Shown here one piece after another: positions 55,364 to 64,000 of a stretch of 64,000 nt of DNA. The position numbers and the translations under genes are program-made. The DNA lies in contig NZ_JAAGLY010000001.1 of assembly GCF_010548375.1 (NCBI RefSeq), positions 1 to 64,000 of the forward strand. Direction: 5' to 3'. The stretch's first letter is position 1, and each line of letters opens with the position of its first letter. The notes beneath the pieces were generated by a model that was given only the letters and a program-made list of their open reading frames with translations, was not told the DNA's origin and made no database searches. The DNA is from Streptomyces sp. SID13726. GTDB lineage: Bacteria > Actinomycetota > Actinomycetes > Streptomycetales > Streptomycetaceae.

Positions 55364-56890
55364 ATGACCATCAGCAGCGACCGGAGCCCGGCAGTGGACG
55401 TTTCATCTCCGAAAACGTACGAAGTGCGCACTTACGGGTGCCAGATGAACGTCCATGACTCCGAGCGATTGTCCGGGCTGCTGGAGGAGGCCGGGTACGT
55501 GCCCGCGCCGGAGGGTTCCGACGGGGACGCGGACGTCGTCGTCTTCAACACCTGCGCGGTGCGGGAGAACGCCGACAACCGGCTCTACGGCAACCTCGGC
55601 CGGCTCGCGCCGAGGAAGGTGAGCCGTCCGGGCATGCAGATCGCCGTCGGCGGCTGCCTCGCGCAGAAGGACCGCGACACCATCGTGAAGAAGGCGCCCT
55701 GGGTGGACGTCGTCTTCGGCACGCACAACATCGGCAAGCTGCCCGTCCTGCTGGAACGCGCGCGCGTGCAGGAAGAGGCGCAGGTCGAGATCGCCGAGTC
55801 CCTGGAGGCGTTCCCGTCCACGCTGCCGACCCGGCGCGAGAGCGCCTACGCGGCTTGGGTGTCGATCTCCGTCGGCTGCAACAACACCTGCACCTTCTGC
55901 ATCGTCCCGGCCCTGCGCGGCAAGGAGAAGGACCGCCGTACCGGCGACATCCTGGCCGAGATCGAGGCCCTGGTCGGCGAGGGCGTCTCCGAGATCACGC
56001 TGCTCGGGCAGAACGTCAACGCGTACGGCTCCGACATCGGCGACCGCGAGGCGTTCAGCAAGCTGCTGCGCGCGTGCGGCTCGATCGAGGGCCTGGAGCG
56101 CGTCCGCTTCACCTCTCCCCACCCCCGCGACTTCACCGACGACGTGATCGCCGCGATGGCCGAGACCCCGAACGTCATGCCGCAGCTCCACATGCCCCTC
56201 CAGTCGGGCTCGGACACGCTCCTGAAGGCGATGCGCCGCTCCTACCGCCAGGACCGCTACCTCGGGATCATCGAGAAGGTCCGCGCCGCCATGCCGGACG
56301 CCGCGATCTCGACCGACATCATCGTGGGCTTCCCCGGCGAGACCGACGAGGACTTCGAGCAGACCATGCACGTGGTCCGCGAGGCCCGCTTCACCAACGC
56401 CTTCACCTTCCAGTACTCCAAGCGCCCCGGAACCCCCGCGGCGACCATGGAGGGGCAGATCCCCAAGGAGGTCGTCCAGGCGCGCTACGAGCGTCTCGTC
56501 GCCCTCCAGGAGGAGATCTCCTGGGACGAGAACAAGAAGCAGGTCGGCCGGACCCTGGAGCTGATGGTCGCCGAGGGCGAGGGCCGCAAGGACGGCGCCA
56601 CCCACCGCCTCTCCGGGCGCGCCCCCGACAACCGCCTGGTCCACTTCACCAAGCCCGACCAGGAGGTCCGCCCCGGCGACGTCGTCACGGTCGAGATCAC
56701 CTACGCCGCCCCCCACCACCTCCTCGCCGAGGGCGCCGTACTCGACGTGCGCCGCACGCGCGCGGGTGACGCGTGGGAGAAGCGCACCACCACGGAGGCC
56801 GCGAAGTCGGCGGGTGTCATGCTGGGGCTGCCGGGGATCGGCGTACCGGAGCCGCTGCCGGCGGCCACGGGGGGCTGCGCGGCGCACTGA
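55364..56890 (+). CDS. miaB: MiaB, tRNA-2-methylthio-N6-dimethylallyladenosine synthase
   Basis: A 508-residue radical-SAM methylthiotransferase acting on i6A37 of tRNAs reading UNN codons. The MTTase domain has [24 protein letters not shown] and GGCLAQKD; the radical-SAM cluster is CNNTCTFC near residue 170; a TRAM domain is near 390-460. TACCCT ends six bases before ATG 55364, so it is probably leaderless. It acts after MiaA, encoded at 58978. The C-terminal about 45 residues are a family-specific tail. Confidence 0.97.
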   Translation: MTISSDRSPAVDVSSPKTYEVRTYGCQMNVHDSERLSGLLEEAGYVPAPEGSDGDADVVVFNTCAVRENADNRLYGNLGRLAPRKVSRPGMQIAVGGCLAQKDRDTIVKKAPWVDVVFGTHNIGKLPVLLERARVQEEAQVEIAESLEAFPSTLPTRRESAYAAWVSISVGCNNTCTFCIVPALRGKEKDRRTGDILAEIEALVGEGVSEITLLGQNVNAYGSDIGDREAFSKLLRACGSIEGLERVRFTSPHPRDFTDDVIAAMAETPNVMPQLHMPLQSGSDTLLKAMRRSYRQDRYLGIIEKVRAAMPDAAISTDIIVGFPGETDEDFEQTMHVVREARFTNAFTFQYSKRPGTPAATMEGQIPKEVVQARYERLVALQEEISWDENKKQVGRTLELMVAEGEGRKDGATHRLSGRAPDNRLVHFTKPDQEVRPGDVVTVEITYAAPHHLLAEGAVLDVRRTRAGDAWEKRTTTEAAKSAGVMLGLPGIGVPEPLPAATGGCAAH

Positions 56891-56914
56891 GCGCACATCG
56901 ACGAGGGGGCGGGC

Positions 56915-57208
56915 ATGGCGCACTGGGTGGTGATCGTCCAGTACGGCAACGAGGGCGTGGACGACTTCTCCTGCGAGGAGGTGACCCGCTTCGAGGACAC
57001 CGGCGACGGAGCCCGGGCCCGCCTCTACGAGCTCGCCTGCACCCACCCGCCTCGCAAGGGGCTGCGGCAGCAGGGCCGCGAGGTCTACCGGATCGGTGAC
57101 GGGGACGCCTACTACGCTCGGATCAAGGGCAAGGTGTGCACGTTCGTGGCCACGTACCGGCTGGCCGAGCTGGCGTGGAGCACGGGCTCCGGACTGAAGC
57201 ACCCCTGA
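56915..57208 (+). CDS. Conserved hypothetical protein, 97 residues
   Basis: A compact soluble protein (HWVVIVQYGNEGVDDFSCEEV...GREVYRIGDGDAYYARIKGKVCTFVATYRLAEL) with alternating beta-strand pattern and two cysteines. ATG 56915 follows a GAGGGGGCGGG ribosome site 24 bases after miaB, so it is probably in the same operon. No family recognised. Confidence 0.8.
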   Translation: MAHWVVIVQYGNEGVDDFSCEEVTRFEDTGDGARARLYELACTHPPRKGLRQQGREVYRIGDGDAYYARIKGKVCTFVATYRLAELAWSTGSGLKHP

Positions 57209-57224
57209 CGGTAGGCTCCCGATC

Positions 57225-57935
57225 ATGCTGGTCGCCGCCGCCGTCTGCCCCTGTCCGCCGCTCCTCGTGCCCGAGGTCGCCGCGGGCGCCGCGCCTGAGC
57301 TGGACGCCGCCCGCGCCGCGTGCACGGACGCGCTGGGCGTGCTCGCCGCCGCCCGGCCCGATCTCCTCGTGGTCGTCGGACCGGCCGCCGAGCGCAGCGG
57401 GCGCGGAGTGCTGCCGGAGGGGACCCGCGGGTCGTTCCGCGGCTTCGGCGTGGATCTCGGCGTACGGCTGGGCCGGGACGCGGAGTCCGAGCGCGAACTC
57501 CCGACCTCGCTCGCCGTCGCCGCGTGGCTGCTGGAGCGCACGGGCTGGTCCGACGCCCCGATCGAGGGACTCGGTGTGGGGGAACCTCTGGAGGCCGAGC
57601 GGTGTATCCAGAGCGGGAAGGGAATCGCCGCCCGGGCCGAGCGGGTGGCACTGCTGGTGATGGGCGACGCCAGCGCCTGCCGCACGCTCAAGGCACCCGG
57701 GTACCTGGACGAGCGCGCGGCCCCCTTCGACGCGGAGGTCGCGCGTGCGCTGGGCGCGGCGGACGTGGCGGCCCTGAAGACGCTGGACGCCGAGCTGGCG
57801 TACGAACTGAAGGCCTCCGGCCGGGCACCCTGGCAGGTCCTCGCCGGGGCGGCGGAGGGCGCGGGACTCGGCGGCGCGCTGCTGTACGAGGTCGCGCCGT
57901 ACGGCGTGGGGTACGTGGTCGCTGCCTGGTCCTGA
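57225..57935 (+). CDS. Class III extradiol dioxygenase-like (LigB superfamily) protein
   Basis: A 236-residue protein with a LigB-like start (MLVAAAVCPCPPLLVPEVAAGAAPELDAAR) and hydrophobic core strands (PDLLVVVGPA, VALLVMGDASACRTLKAPG). The usual metal-binding histidines are not evident (H is absent near PCPP), so catalytic activity is doubtful. Conserved in Streptomyces between miaB and miaA. TAGGCT ends seven bases before ATG 57225. Confidence 0.7.
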   Translation: MLVAAAVCPCPPLLVPEVAAGAAPELDAARAACTDALGVLAAARPDLLVVVGPAAERSGRGVLPEGTRGSFRGFGVDLGVRLGRDAESERELPTSLAVAAWLLERTGWSDAPIEGLGVGEPLEAERCIQSGKGIAARAERVALLVMGDASACRTLKAPGYLDERAAPFDAEVARALGAADVAALKTLDAELAYELKASGRAPWQVLAGAAEGAGLGGALLYEVAPYGVGYVVAAWS

Positions 57936-58058
57936 CGGCCGTAGGGAGCGGCAAGGGGCGTAGGGGCACGGCAGGGACGGCAGGACGGCTGCGCGGGCCT
58001 CGGACGCGGTCCGGGGCGGTCTGAGCGGTCCGGAGCGGCTCGCGGCCGTCGGAAACGG

Positions 58059-58096
58059 CGGACGGCCGGGGCGTGGTGCTGCCCCGCGGCCGTCCG
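58059..58096. terminator. Bidirectional hairpin between convergent genes
   Basis: CGGACGGCC-GGGGC (58059-58072) pairs with GCCCC-GGCCGTCCG (58081-58096, two-base bulge), loop eight bases, between the convergent dioxygenase-like and antitoxin-like genes. Confidence 0.75.
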
Positions 58097-58116
58097 TCGA
58101 TGTGCCGTGCTGCCGT

Positions 58117-58383
58117 TCAGGAAGCCGGTGGGGGCGAGGCCGGCGGGGTGCCGTCGCCCGGTCCCTCCGTGCCGTCCTTGTGCGCGAGTCGGTCCATGGC
58201 GTCCTTGGCCTTGCCCGTACCCGTCTGGATGCGGTCGCTGTACTTGCCCTTGGTCTTCTCGTCCACGACCTTCGCGGCCTTGTCGAGACCGTGCTGGATC
58301 TTGTCCCCGTGCTGCTGCGCGAGGCCGGAGACCTTGTCCTTGGCCGGGTTGAGCTTGGCCTTCAAATTGTCCAGGAGACCCAT
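58117..58383 (-). CDS. MT0933-type antitoxin-like small protein
   Basis: 88 residues: an amphipathic, lysine-rich helical region (MGLLDNLKAKLNPAKDKVSG...HGLDKAAKVVDEKTKGKYSDRIQ) matching the actinobacterial MT0933-like antitoxin family, then a Pro/Ser/Gly tail. ATG 58383 has a GGGAAGGTG ribosome site. No toxin gene is adjacent. It is 24 bases after the upstream gene, so they form an operon. Confidence 0.8.
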   Translation of the reverse strand: MGLLDNLKAKLNPAKDKVSGLAQQHGDKIQHGLDKAAKVVDEKTKGKYSDRIQTGTGKAKDAMDRLAHKDGTEGPGDGTPPASPPPAS

Positions 58384-58407
58384 CGTTCACCTTCCCACGC
58401 GGGGCAG

Positions 58408-58794
58408 TTACGTGCGGGCGCCCTCGCCGGCCTCACGTTCGGCCGCCTCCTCGGCGGACTGCTGCTTGGGGATCCCGACGCCCTCGGCGGCAGTGTCCTC
58501 GACGGCCTTCGCCGCCGTCGACCCGTCCGAGTCCGCGTCCTCGGCTCCGGCAGGCTCCGTGACATCGGCCTCTGCCGTGGCCTCGGCTGTGGCTTCGGCC
58601 GTGACGTCGGTCGCGGCTTCCGTCGTGACGTCGCCCGTGACCTCGGTCTCGTCCTCGGCCCCGGCCTTCGTGGACCCCTTCGCCGCCGCCTCGTCCGCCG
58701 CGGGCCCGGCCGTCTCGATGTCGGCCTGCGCCTCGGCGGTTGACGCCTCCTCCGTAGCCTTCGACCTCCGGAGAAGTCGTGCGAAAACGCCCAT
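58408..58794 (-). CDS. Low-complexity Ala/Glu/Thr-rich acidic protein
   Basis: 128 residues: a basic start MGVFARLLRRSK that could bind membrane, a long acidic Ala/Thr/Glu region with repeated TAEA units, and a conserved-looking end (GIPKQQSAEEAAEREAGEGART). ATG 58794 has a GGAGTGGAT ribosome site. Function unknown; operonic with the antitoxin-like gene. Confidence 0.7.
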   Translation of the reverse strand: MGVFARLLRRSKATEEASTAEAQADIETAGPAADEAAAKGSTKAGAEDETEVTGDVTTEAATDVTAEATAEATAEADVTEPAGAEDADSDGSTAAKAVEDTAAEGVGIPKQQSAEEAAEREAGEGART

Positions 58795-58977
58795 ATCCAC
58801 TCCATACGTTACTCGTGCGGGGGAAATCCCGCGTCGTCCGGTACGCCCGTCTGCGCCACCCGGAACGCCGCCTCCATGAACAGGGCGGCGGAAACCACGC
58901 AACTGGCAACGACCCCGGACCCACGCCGTCACGTAACTCGTTCGAGGTGGGGTCCCGAGGTTTGCGAGACTGGGGCG

Positions 58978-59916
58978 GTGAGCAGCGCACCCCCCTCCCC
59001 TCGCGTCATCGCCGTCGTCGGACCCACCGCGGCCGGAAAGTCCGATCTGGGCGTCTTCCTCGCCCAGCGCCTGGGAGGCGAGGTCGTCAACTCCGACTCC
59101 ATGCAGCTGTACCGGGGGATGGACATCGGCACCGCCAAGCTGACGCCCGAGGAGCGCGACGGCGTCCCGCACCACCTCCTGGACATCTGGGACGTCACGG
59201 TCACCGCGTCCGTCGCCGAGTACCAGCGGCTGGCCCGCGAGCGCATCGACGCGCTGCTCGCCGAGGGCCGCTGGCCGATCCTGGTCGGCGGCTCAGGGCT
59301 GTACGTCCGCGGGGCCGTCGACAACCTGGAGTTCCCCGGCACCGACCCCGAGGTCAGGGCCCGTCTGGAGGAGGAGCTGGTGCTGCGCGGCTCCGGCGCG
59401 CTGCACGCCCGCCTCGCCGCCGCCGACCCCGAGGCCGCGCACGCGATCCTGCCCAGCAACGGCCGCCGTATCGTCCGGGCTCTTGAGGTGATCGAGATCA
59501 CCGGCAAGCCGTTCACCGCCAACCTCCCCGGCCACGACTCGGTCTACGACACCCTCCAGATCGGCGTCGACGTGGCACGCCCCGAGCTGGACGAGCGCAT
59601 CGCGCGCCGGGTCGACCGAATGTGGGACGCGGGTCTCGTGGACGAGGTGCGGGAGCTGGAGGCGTGCGGGTTGCGCGAGGGGCGCACGGCCTCGCGCGCG
59701 CTCGGGTATCAGCAGGTGCTCGCGGCGCTCGCCGGGGAGTGCGCGATGGAGGACGCGCGGGTCGAGACCGTACGGGCCACGAAACGCTTCGCGCGCCGTC
59801 AGGATTCATGGTTCAGGCGCGATCCGCGGGTGCACTGGTTGAGTGGGGCTGCGGCACATCTCACAGAACTTCCGCAGCTCGCACTGGCGTTGGTCGAACG
59901 ACCGGTCACAGCCTGA
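58978..59916 (+). CDS. miaA: MiaA, tRNA dimethylallyltransferase
   Basis: A 312-residue enzyme that adds dimethylallyl to A37 of tRNA, making the substrate of MiaB. P-loop GPTAAGKSDLG at 11-21; NSDSMQLYRGMDIGTAK, HHLLDIWDVT and LVGGSGLYVRG are conserved. GTG 58978 is supported by GAGACT ending six bases upstream (leaderless) and by the protein starting just before the P-loop strand. Confidence 0.97.
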   Translation: MSSAPPSPRVIAVVGPTAAGKSDLGVFLAQRLGGEVVNSDSMQLYRGMDIGTAKLTPEERDGVPHHLLDIWDVTVTASVAEYQRLARERIDALLAEGRWPILVGGSGLYVRGAVDNLEFPGTDPEVRARLEEELVLRGSGALHARLAAADPEAAHAILPSNGRRIVRALEVIEITGKPFTANLPGHDSVYDTLQIGVDVARPELDERIARRVDRMWDAGLVDEVRELEACGLREGRTASRALGYQQVLAALAGECAMEDARVETVRATKRFARRQDSWFRRDPRVHWLSGAAAHLTELPQLALALVERPVTA

Positions 59917-60018
59917 TCACGTCATGGCATCGGGACGCTCCGGCCGTCATCCGGGCCTCCGGCGCCGTGCCATCATCGAGCTTCGATCGACCAAGTGGAG
60001 TCCGAGTTGGGAGGGCGC

Positions 60019-60528
60019 GTGGCGATGGAGGCCGGCCCTCGCGACACCGCACAAGGCACCGAGCCCCGGACCGCCGAGAGCGGTGAACCGGAGCAGGACG
60101 GGAACCGTCTGAGCCCCGACGGGCCCGACGAGGTGCCGGGCGGTGTGACCGACGACGGCCCCGAGCCCGAGGAGATGTTCGCGGCCGGGGAAGAGGTCGA
60201 GGTCGAACTGCGCCCGCAGCGCCGTCTGCGCATCTGGCAGCTCGCCCCCATCGTCTCGCTGGCCGCGGTCGGCTCCCTGATGTTCGCCTTCCCGCTGGCC
60301 TTCGACTTCGGCGACAGCGGAGCGGTGATCGCGATGCTGGGCCTGCTGATCTGCTCGTGCGCGGCAGGCTGGGGAATGATGGCGGCGAGGCGTGTTGGTT
60401 ACACGTGGCCGGGGCTGCCGCCGAGGGGTTCCGAGCGTCGTGCGGACTGGCGAGTCGTGGCGTCGTACGTCCTGCTGGTGGTGTTGGTGATCGTGCTGGC
60501 GGTATGGCGCGTGGCAAGGCTGCGGTGA
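60019..60528 (+). CDS. Membrane protein of unknown function
   Basis: 169 residues: an acidic, Pro/Gly-rich cytoplasmic region (about 1-65), then three membrane segments (IVSLAAVGSLMFAFPLAF, GAVIAMLGLLICSCAAGWGM and VASYVLLVVLVIVLAVWRV). A GGGAGGG ribosome site serves GTG 60019 or ATG 60025. Conserved position between miaA and dapF. Function not assigned. Confidence 0.8.
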   Translation: MAMEAGPRDTAQGTEPRTAESGEPEQDGNRLSPDGPDEVPGGVTDDGPEPEEMFAAGEEVEVELRPQRRLRIWQLAPIVSLAAVGSLMFAFPLAFDFGDSGAVIAMLGLLICSCAAGWGMMAARRVGYTWPGLPPRGSERRADWRVVASYVLLVVLVIVLAVWRVARLR

Positions 60529-60541
60529 GGGCCTTTTGCTC

Positions 60542-60600
60542 TTAGGGGCGCGGGGCTGTGTCGATATGCGGCTCCGCCGCGCGGGCGCGATCAGCCCCCA
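60542..60600. repeat. Common Streptomyces intergenic repeat (TAGGGGCGCGGGG type)
   Basis: It starts TAGGGGCGCGGGG, contains ATGCGGCTCCGCCGC and ends AGCCCCC; GGGGCTG/CAGCCCC form the outer inverted repeat. I recognise this as a widely scattered Streptomyces repeat, related at its start to the palindrome ending at 25938. Confidence 0.65.
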
Positions 60601-60624
60601 CCGGCCTGCACGTACGATCGATAC

Positions 60625-61494
60625 ATGAGCACCCGGATCGCCTTTCTCAAGGGTCACGGCACCGAGAACGACTTCGTGATCATCCCGGACCCCGAAAACA
60701 CCCTCGACCTGCCCCGTGAGACCGTCACCGCCCTCTGCGACCGCCGGTCAGGCATCGGCGGTGACGGCCTCCTGCACGTCGTGCGATCCGCGTCACACCC
60801 CGAGGCCCAGCACATGGCCGTCGAGGCCGAGTGGTTCATGGACTACCGCAACGGCGACGGCTCGATCGCCGAGATGTGCGGCAACGGCGTCCGTGTCTTC
60901 GCCCGCTACCTCCAGCACGCCGGACACGCCACCGAGGGCGACCTCGCCGTGGCCACCCGTGGCGGCGTGAAGACCGTGCACATCGCGAAGGACGGCGACG
61001 TCACCGTCGGCATGGGCCGGGCCCGGCTCCCCGAGGGTGACGTCACGGTGAGCGTGGGCGACCGCAGCTGGCCCGCGCGGAACGTGAACATGGGCAATCC
61101 GCACGCCGTCGCCTTCGTGGACGACCTCGCGCACGCCGGTGACCTCCACTCCCCGCCGCCGTTCGGCCCGGCCGCCGCCTACCCGGACGGGGTCAACGTC
61201 GAGTTCGTGGTCGACCGCGGCCCCGGGCACGTCGCCATGCGCGTGCACGAGCGCGGCTCGGGCGAGACCCGCTCGTGCGGCACGGGCGCGTGTGCCGTCG
61301 CCGTCGCCACCGCCCGCAGGGACGGCGCCGACCCCGTGGCCACCGGCACCCCGGTGACGTACACCGTCGACGTGCCCGGCGGCACCCTGGTGATCACCGA
61401 GCGACCCGACGGCGAGATCGAGATGACCGGCCCCGCGGTGATCGTCGCCGAGGGCGAGATCGACGCCGACTGGCTTGAAAGTGCGGTTCGTTGA
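60625..61494 (+). CDS. dapF: Diaminopimelate epimerase
   Basis: A 289-residue enzyme converting LL- to meso-diaminopimelate in lysine synthesis. The two catalytic cysteines are in EMCGNGVRVFARYL (about residue 85) and RSCGTGACAVAVA (about 218). KGHGTENDFVIIPDP starts the protein. TACGAT ends six bases before ATG 60625 (leaderless). Streptomyces peptidoglycan uses LL-DAP, so meso-DAP here mainly feeds lysine. Confidence 0.96.
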   Translation: MSTRIAFLKGHGTENDFVIIPDPENTLDLPRETVTALCDRRSGIGGDGLLHVVRSASHPEAQHMAVEAEWFMDYRNGDGSIAEMCGNGVRVFARYLQHAGHATEGDLAVATRGGVKTVHIAKDGDVTVGMGRARLPEGDVTVSVGDRSWPARNVNMGNPHAVAFVDDLAHAGDLHSPPPFGPAAAYPDGVNVEFVVDRGPGHVAMRVHERGSGETRSCGTGACAVAVATARRDGADPVATGTPVTYTVDVPGGTLVITERPDGEIEMTGPAVIVAEGEIDADWLESAVR

Positions 61495-61520
61495 CCATAT
61501 GAATCACAGTGCGCGGAGTG

Positions 61521-61547
61521 TCGGAGGCGTGGAACCACAGCCTCCGA
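61521..61547 (+). terminator. Hairpin terminator after dapF
   Basis: TCGGAGGC-GTGG (61521-61532) pairs with CCAC-GCCTCCGA (61535-61547, one-base bulge), 27 bases after the stop. No T run. The rest of the gap to 61781 contains TAGCAT (61683-61688), a possible -10 for rshA, and nothing else I can assign. Confidence 0.7.
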
Positions 61548-61781
61548 TGCCCTGTGCCGTGCGAAACCACGGGCAGTCGCAGGTCAGGCGGCTCGAAATC
61601 GTAAACCTGCAAACCTTCGCTCGAATGGGTGATCCGTTTCACGCTCGCCGAGAGGCGGTCAGGTGGGCGTGGTGGGCTCGGTAGCATCAAGCACCGGCCC
61701 GGACGGGGGACAGACACCATCCCCTGAGCCGTGTCCGCCATGGGGCACCCCGTCCGCCGGTCCACGCAGCCGGAGGTGCCC

Positions 61782-64000
61782 ATGAGTGCGGAGGCGACGA
61801 ACCCCGCGACCCCAGGTCCGGTAACAGGACCTGCGGCGCGCTGGCGGGCGCGGATCGACCTGCGCCGCCTCGGCCGCGCCGCCCTGCTCGGCCCCGCCGC
61901 CCGCGACCGGCTGCCCGACGCCATCGGCCATGTCGCCGAGGCCCACCGCGCCCACCATCCCGACGCCGACCTCGAACCCCTGCGCCGCGCCTGGGTCCTG
62001 GCCGAGTCCTCGCACCGCGGCCAGATGCGCAAGAGCGGTGAGCCGTACATCACCCACCCGCTTGCCGTGACCCTGATCCTCGCCGAACTCGGCGCCGAGA
62101 CCACGACCTTGACGGCTTCCCTGCTCCACGACACCGTCGAGGACACCGAGGTGACGCTGGACCAGGTGGGCAGGGAGTTCGGCGCCGAGGTCCGCTTCCT
62201 CGTCGACGGCGTCACCAAGCTGGAGAAGGTCGACTACGGCGCCGCCGCCGAGCCCGAGACCTTCCGCAAGATGCTGGTCGCCACCGGCAACGACGTCCGC
62301 GTGATGTCGATCAAACTCGCCGACCGGCTGCACAACATGCGCACTCTCGGCGTGATGCGCCCCGAGAAACAGGCCCGCATCGCCAAGGTCACCCGGGACG
62401 TCCTCATCCCGCTCGCCGAACGCCTCGGCGTCCAGGCCCTCAAGACCGAGCTGGAGGACCTGGTCTTCGCGATCCTCCACCCCGAGGAGTACGAGCACAC
62501 CCGCGAGCTGATCGTCGACAACGCCTCCCGCGCGGACGACCCGCTCGCCGAGATCGCCGAAGAGGTGCGCGGGGTGCTGCGCGAGGCGGGCATCCAGGCC
62601 GAAGTGGTCATCCGGCCCCGGCACTTCGTCTCCGTGCACCGCACCGCCCGCAAGCGTGGCAGGCTGCGCGGCGCGGACTTCGGGCGGCTGCTGGTCCTGG
62701 TCGGCGAGGACGCGGACTGCTACGGCGTTCTGGGCGAACTGCACACCTGTATGACGCCTGTCGTCTCGGAGTTCAAGGACTTCATCGCCGTACCGAAGTT
62801 CAACCTGTACCAGTCGCTGCACACCGCCGTGGCCCGCGGCGACGGCCAGGTCGTCGAAGTCCTCATCCGCACCCACCAGATGCACAAGGTCGCCGAGGCC
62901 GGCGTGGTGGCGCTCGGCAACCCGTACGCGCAGCCCGCGGAGGAGCTGACGGAGGCCGACGACGAGCGGGTGGACCCGACCCACCCCGGCTGGCTCTCCC
63001 GCCTCCTCGACTGGCAGAAGGCCGCGCCGGACGCCGACACCTTCTGGTCCACCCTCCGCGAGGACCTCGCCCAGGACCGCGAGATCACCGTCTTCCGCCC
63101 CGACGGCGGCACCCTGGGCCTGCCCGACGGCGCGACCTGTGTGGACGCCGCGTACGCGCAGTACGGCGAGGACGCGCACGCGTGCCTCGGTGCCCGCGTC
63201 AACGGCCGTCTGGCGACCCTGAGCACCGTCCTGCGCGACGGCGACACCGTCCAGCTCCTCATGGGCCAGGACCCGGCCGCCGAGCCCTCCAAGGAGTGGC
63301 TGGAGCACGCCCACACGCCCGCTGCCCGGATCGCCATCCAGCGCTGGATCGCGACGCACCCGTCGGCCGAGGCCGCGCCGGAGCCGGTCTCGCAAGACGA
63401 CACGGAGACGGGTGATCCGACCTCCGCCGAGGCATCGGCCGAGGGCGTGCTGGACGCCGTACGGACGCCCGCTGGCGAAGTGCGGACTCCCGACGCCGTG
63501 GCCGACGGTCCCGGGGTCGCCGACAGCAGGCTCCCCGGGTCTCCGGCCGCGCCGGGCCCCGTCGCCGATCCACAGGTCGCGGCGTCCCCCGACGCCCGCC
63601 TCGGTACCGCCGACGCCCTCGTCGACCAGCCCGGCGCGACCGTACGGCTGGCCGGGTGCTGTACGCCCGTGCCGCCCGACGAGATCACCGGCTTCGCGGT
63701 GCGTGGGGGAGTGGTCACCGTGCACCGCGTGGAGTGCGCCGCGGTGGCGCGCATGAAGGGCGTGGGGCGCACGGAGGTCGGAGTGCGCTGGGGTGACACC
63801 GCCGAGTGCCGGGTCACGCTCTTCGCCGAATCGTTCGGTCGGCCGCACCTCCTCGCGGACCTCACCGAGGCCATGGCGGGAGAAGGCGCCGAGATCGTCT
63901 CCGCGACCGTCGAACCGCCGAGCCAGCAGCGCGTACGCCACACGTACACCGTCCAGCTCCCGGACGCCGCCCTGCTCCCCGCGCTGATGCGGGCGATGCG
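61782..64000 (+). CDS. rshA: RshA, RelA/SpoT-type (p)ppGpp synthetase/hydrolase (3' end beyond window)
   Basis: 739 residues are present, with no stop. N-terminal HD hydrolase domain with HRGQMRKSGEPYITHP, HDTVEDTEVT and KLADRLHNMRTL complete. The synthetase domain follows (DCYGVLGELHTCMTPVVSEFKDFIAVPKFNLYQSLHTAV, EVLIRT), but the usual AAHW after MHK-AE-G is replaced. Then TGS (EITVFRPDGGTLGLPDGAT), an Ala/Pro/Val-rich linker, a zinc-finger-like CCTPVPPDEITGF block and the start of ACT. ATG 61782 has a GGAGGTG ribosome site. Position after dapF matches S. coelicolor rshA, the second RSH besides RelA. Confidence 0.92.
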   Translation, partial: MSAEATNPATPGPVTGPAARWRARIDLRRLGRAALLGPAARDRLPDAIGHVAEAHRAHHPDADLEPLRRAWVLAESSHRGQMRKSGEPYITHPLAVTLILAELGAETTTLTASLLHDTVEDTEVTLDQVGREFGAEVRFLVDGVTKLEKVDYGAAAEPETFRKMLVATGNDVRVMSIKLADRLHNMRTLGVMRPEKQARIAKVTRDVLIPLAERLGVQALKTELEDLVFAILHPEEYEHTRELIVDNASRADDPLAEIAEEVRGVLREAGIQAEVVIRPRHFVSVHRTARKRGRLRGADFGRLLVLVGEDADCYGVLGELHTCMTPVVSEFKDFIAVPKFNLYQSLHTAVARGDGQVVEVLIRTHQMHKVAEAGVVALGNPYAQPAEELTEADDERVDPTHPGWLSRLLDWQKAAPDADTFWSTLREDLAQDREITVFRPDGGTLGLPDGATCVDAAYAQYGEDAHACLGARVNGRLATLSTVLRDGDTVQLLMGQDPAAEPSKEWLEHAHTPAARIAIQRWIATHPSAEAAPEPVSQDDTETGDPTSAEASAEGVLDAVRTPAGEVRTPDAVADGPGVADSRLPGSPAAPGPVADPQVAASPDARLGTADALVDQPGATVRLAGCCTPVPPDEITGFAVRGGVVTVHRVECAAVARMKGVGRTEVGVRWGDTAECRVTLFAESFGRPHLLADLTEAMAGEGAEIVSATVEPPSQQRVRHTYTVQLPDAALLPALMRAM

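Noticed and set aside
55403..58390. A 995-codon minus-strand frame opposite miaB and its neighbours
   Set aside because: It crosses several convincing plus-strand genes and has no domain; Streptomyces GC bias keeps this frame open.
61659..63941. A 760-codon minus-strand frame opposite rshA
   Set aside because: rshA has clear HD, synthetase and TGS motifs; the opposite frame is low-complexity shadow.

Overview
The window is a contiguous piece of a Streptomyces chromosome. The evidence is the very high GC content with strong third-position GC bias, frequent GTG starts, and a gene order (osaA-osaB-ftsK-rodZ-like-rimO-pgsA-cinA-clgR ... nei-lhr ... recA-recX ... gluDCBA-gluRK ... miaB ... miaA-dapF-rshA) that I recognise as the conserved core around recA in this genus. 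There is no prophage, insertion sequence, CRISPR array or biosynthetic cluster.

Layout. 1-1235: the tail of an rRNA operon (23S 3' end, 5S, strong terminator), a remnant DegT-type aminotransferase gene, and tRNA-Thr(GGT). 1247-18163: signalling and cell-cycle core, made of a multi-domain SpoIIE phosphatase divergent from the osmoadaptation hybrid kinase OsaA (ten tandem HAMP-type units) and its response regulator OsaB, then FtsK, a RodZ-like protein, and rimO-pgsA-cinA-clgR joined by stop/start overlaps. 18405-34379: a DNA-repair-rich segment with nei and lhr, azlCD and its AraC neighbour, small membrane proteins, then recA-recX. 34399-37359: sulfur metabolism (cysteine dioxygenase plus a frameshifted rhodanese behind a cysteine-rich leader peptide) and a flavin monooxygenase. 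37542-43428: glutamate ABC importer gluABCD with its two-component system GluR/GluK. 43418-52383: a TAXI-type binding protein, a MazG-like protein, a 45-46-bp tandem repeat array, a K+/H+-type antiporter with its RCK subunit, a NarL-type two-component system and a second large SpoIIE protein. 52697-55345: argG and a patch of decayed genes. 55364-64000: miaB, small conserved genes, miaA, dapF and the start of rshA, which runs off the right edge.

Regulation is unusually readable here. At least fourteen genes have a TANNNT-like -10 box ending six or seven bases before the start codon, which predicts leaderless mRNAs. recA carries both a LexA-type box and a perfect RecA-NDp (PafBC-type) promoter. 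Near matches to the second motif lie in front of rimO and an AI-2E family transporter, with a weaker one before lhr. gluA and gluR are divergent around repeated TCCGAT elements. argG has an ARG-box-like operator over its promoter. Cysteine dioxygenase has a 15-codon Cys-rich upstream ORF typical of cysteine attenuation.

The most unusual material is the HAMP repeat array of OsaA, the YG-rich disordered extension on RecX, the minisatellite between mazG and the antiporter, the nested palindrome upstream of the AraC gene, a 37-codon ORF exactly bridging cinA and clgR, and the wrecked region beside argG. I see no clearly new multi-gene defence or biosynthetic system. Product calls rest on motif recognition by eye, without database searches.
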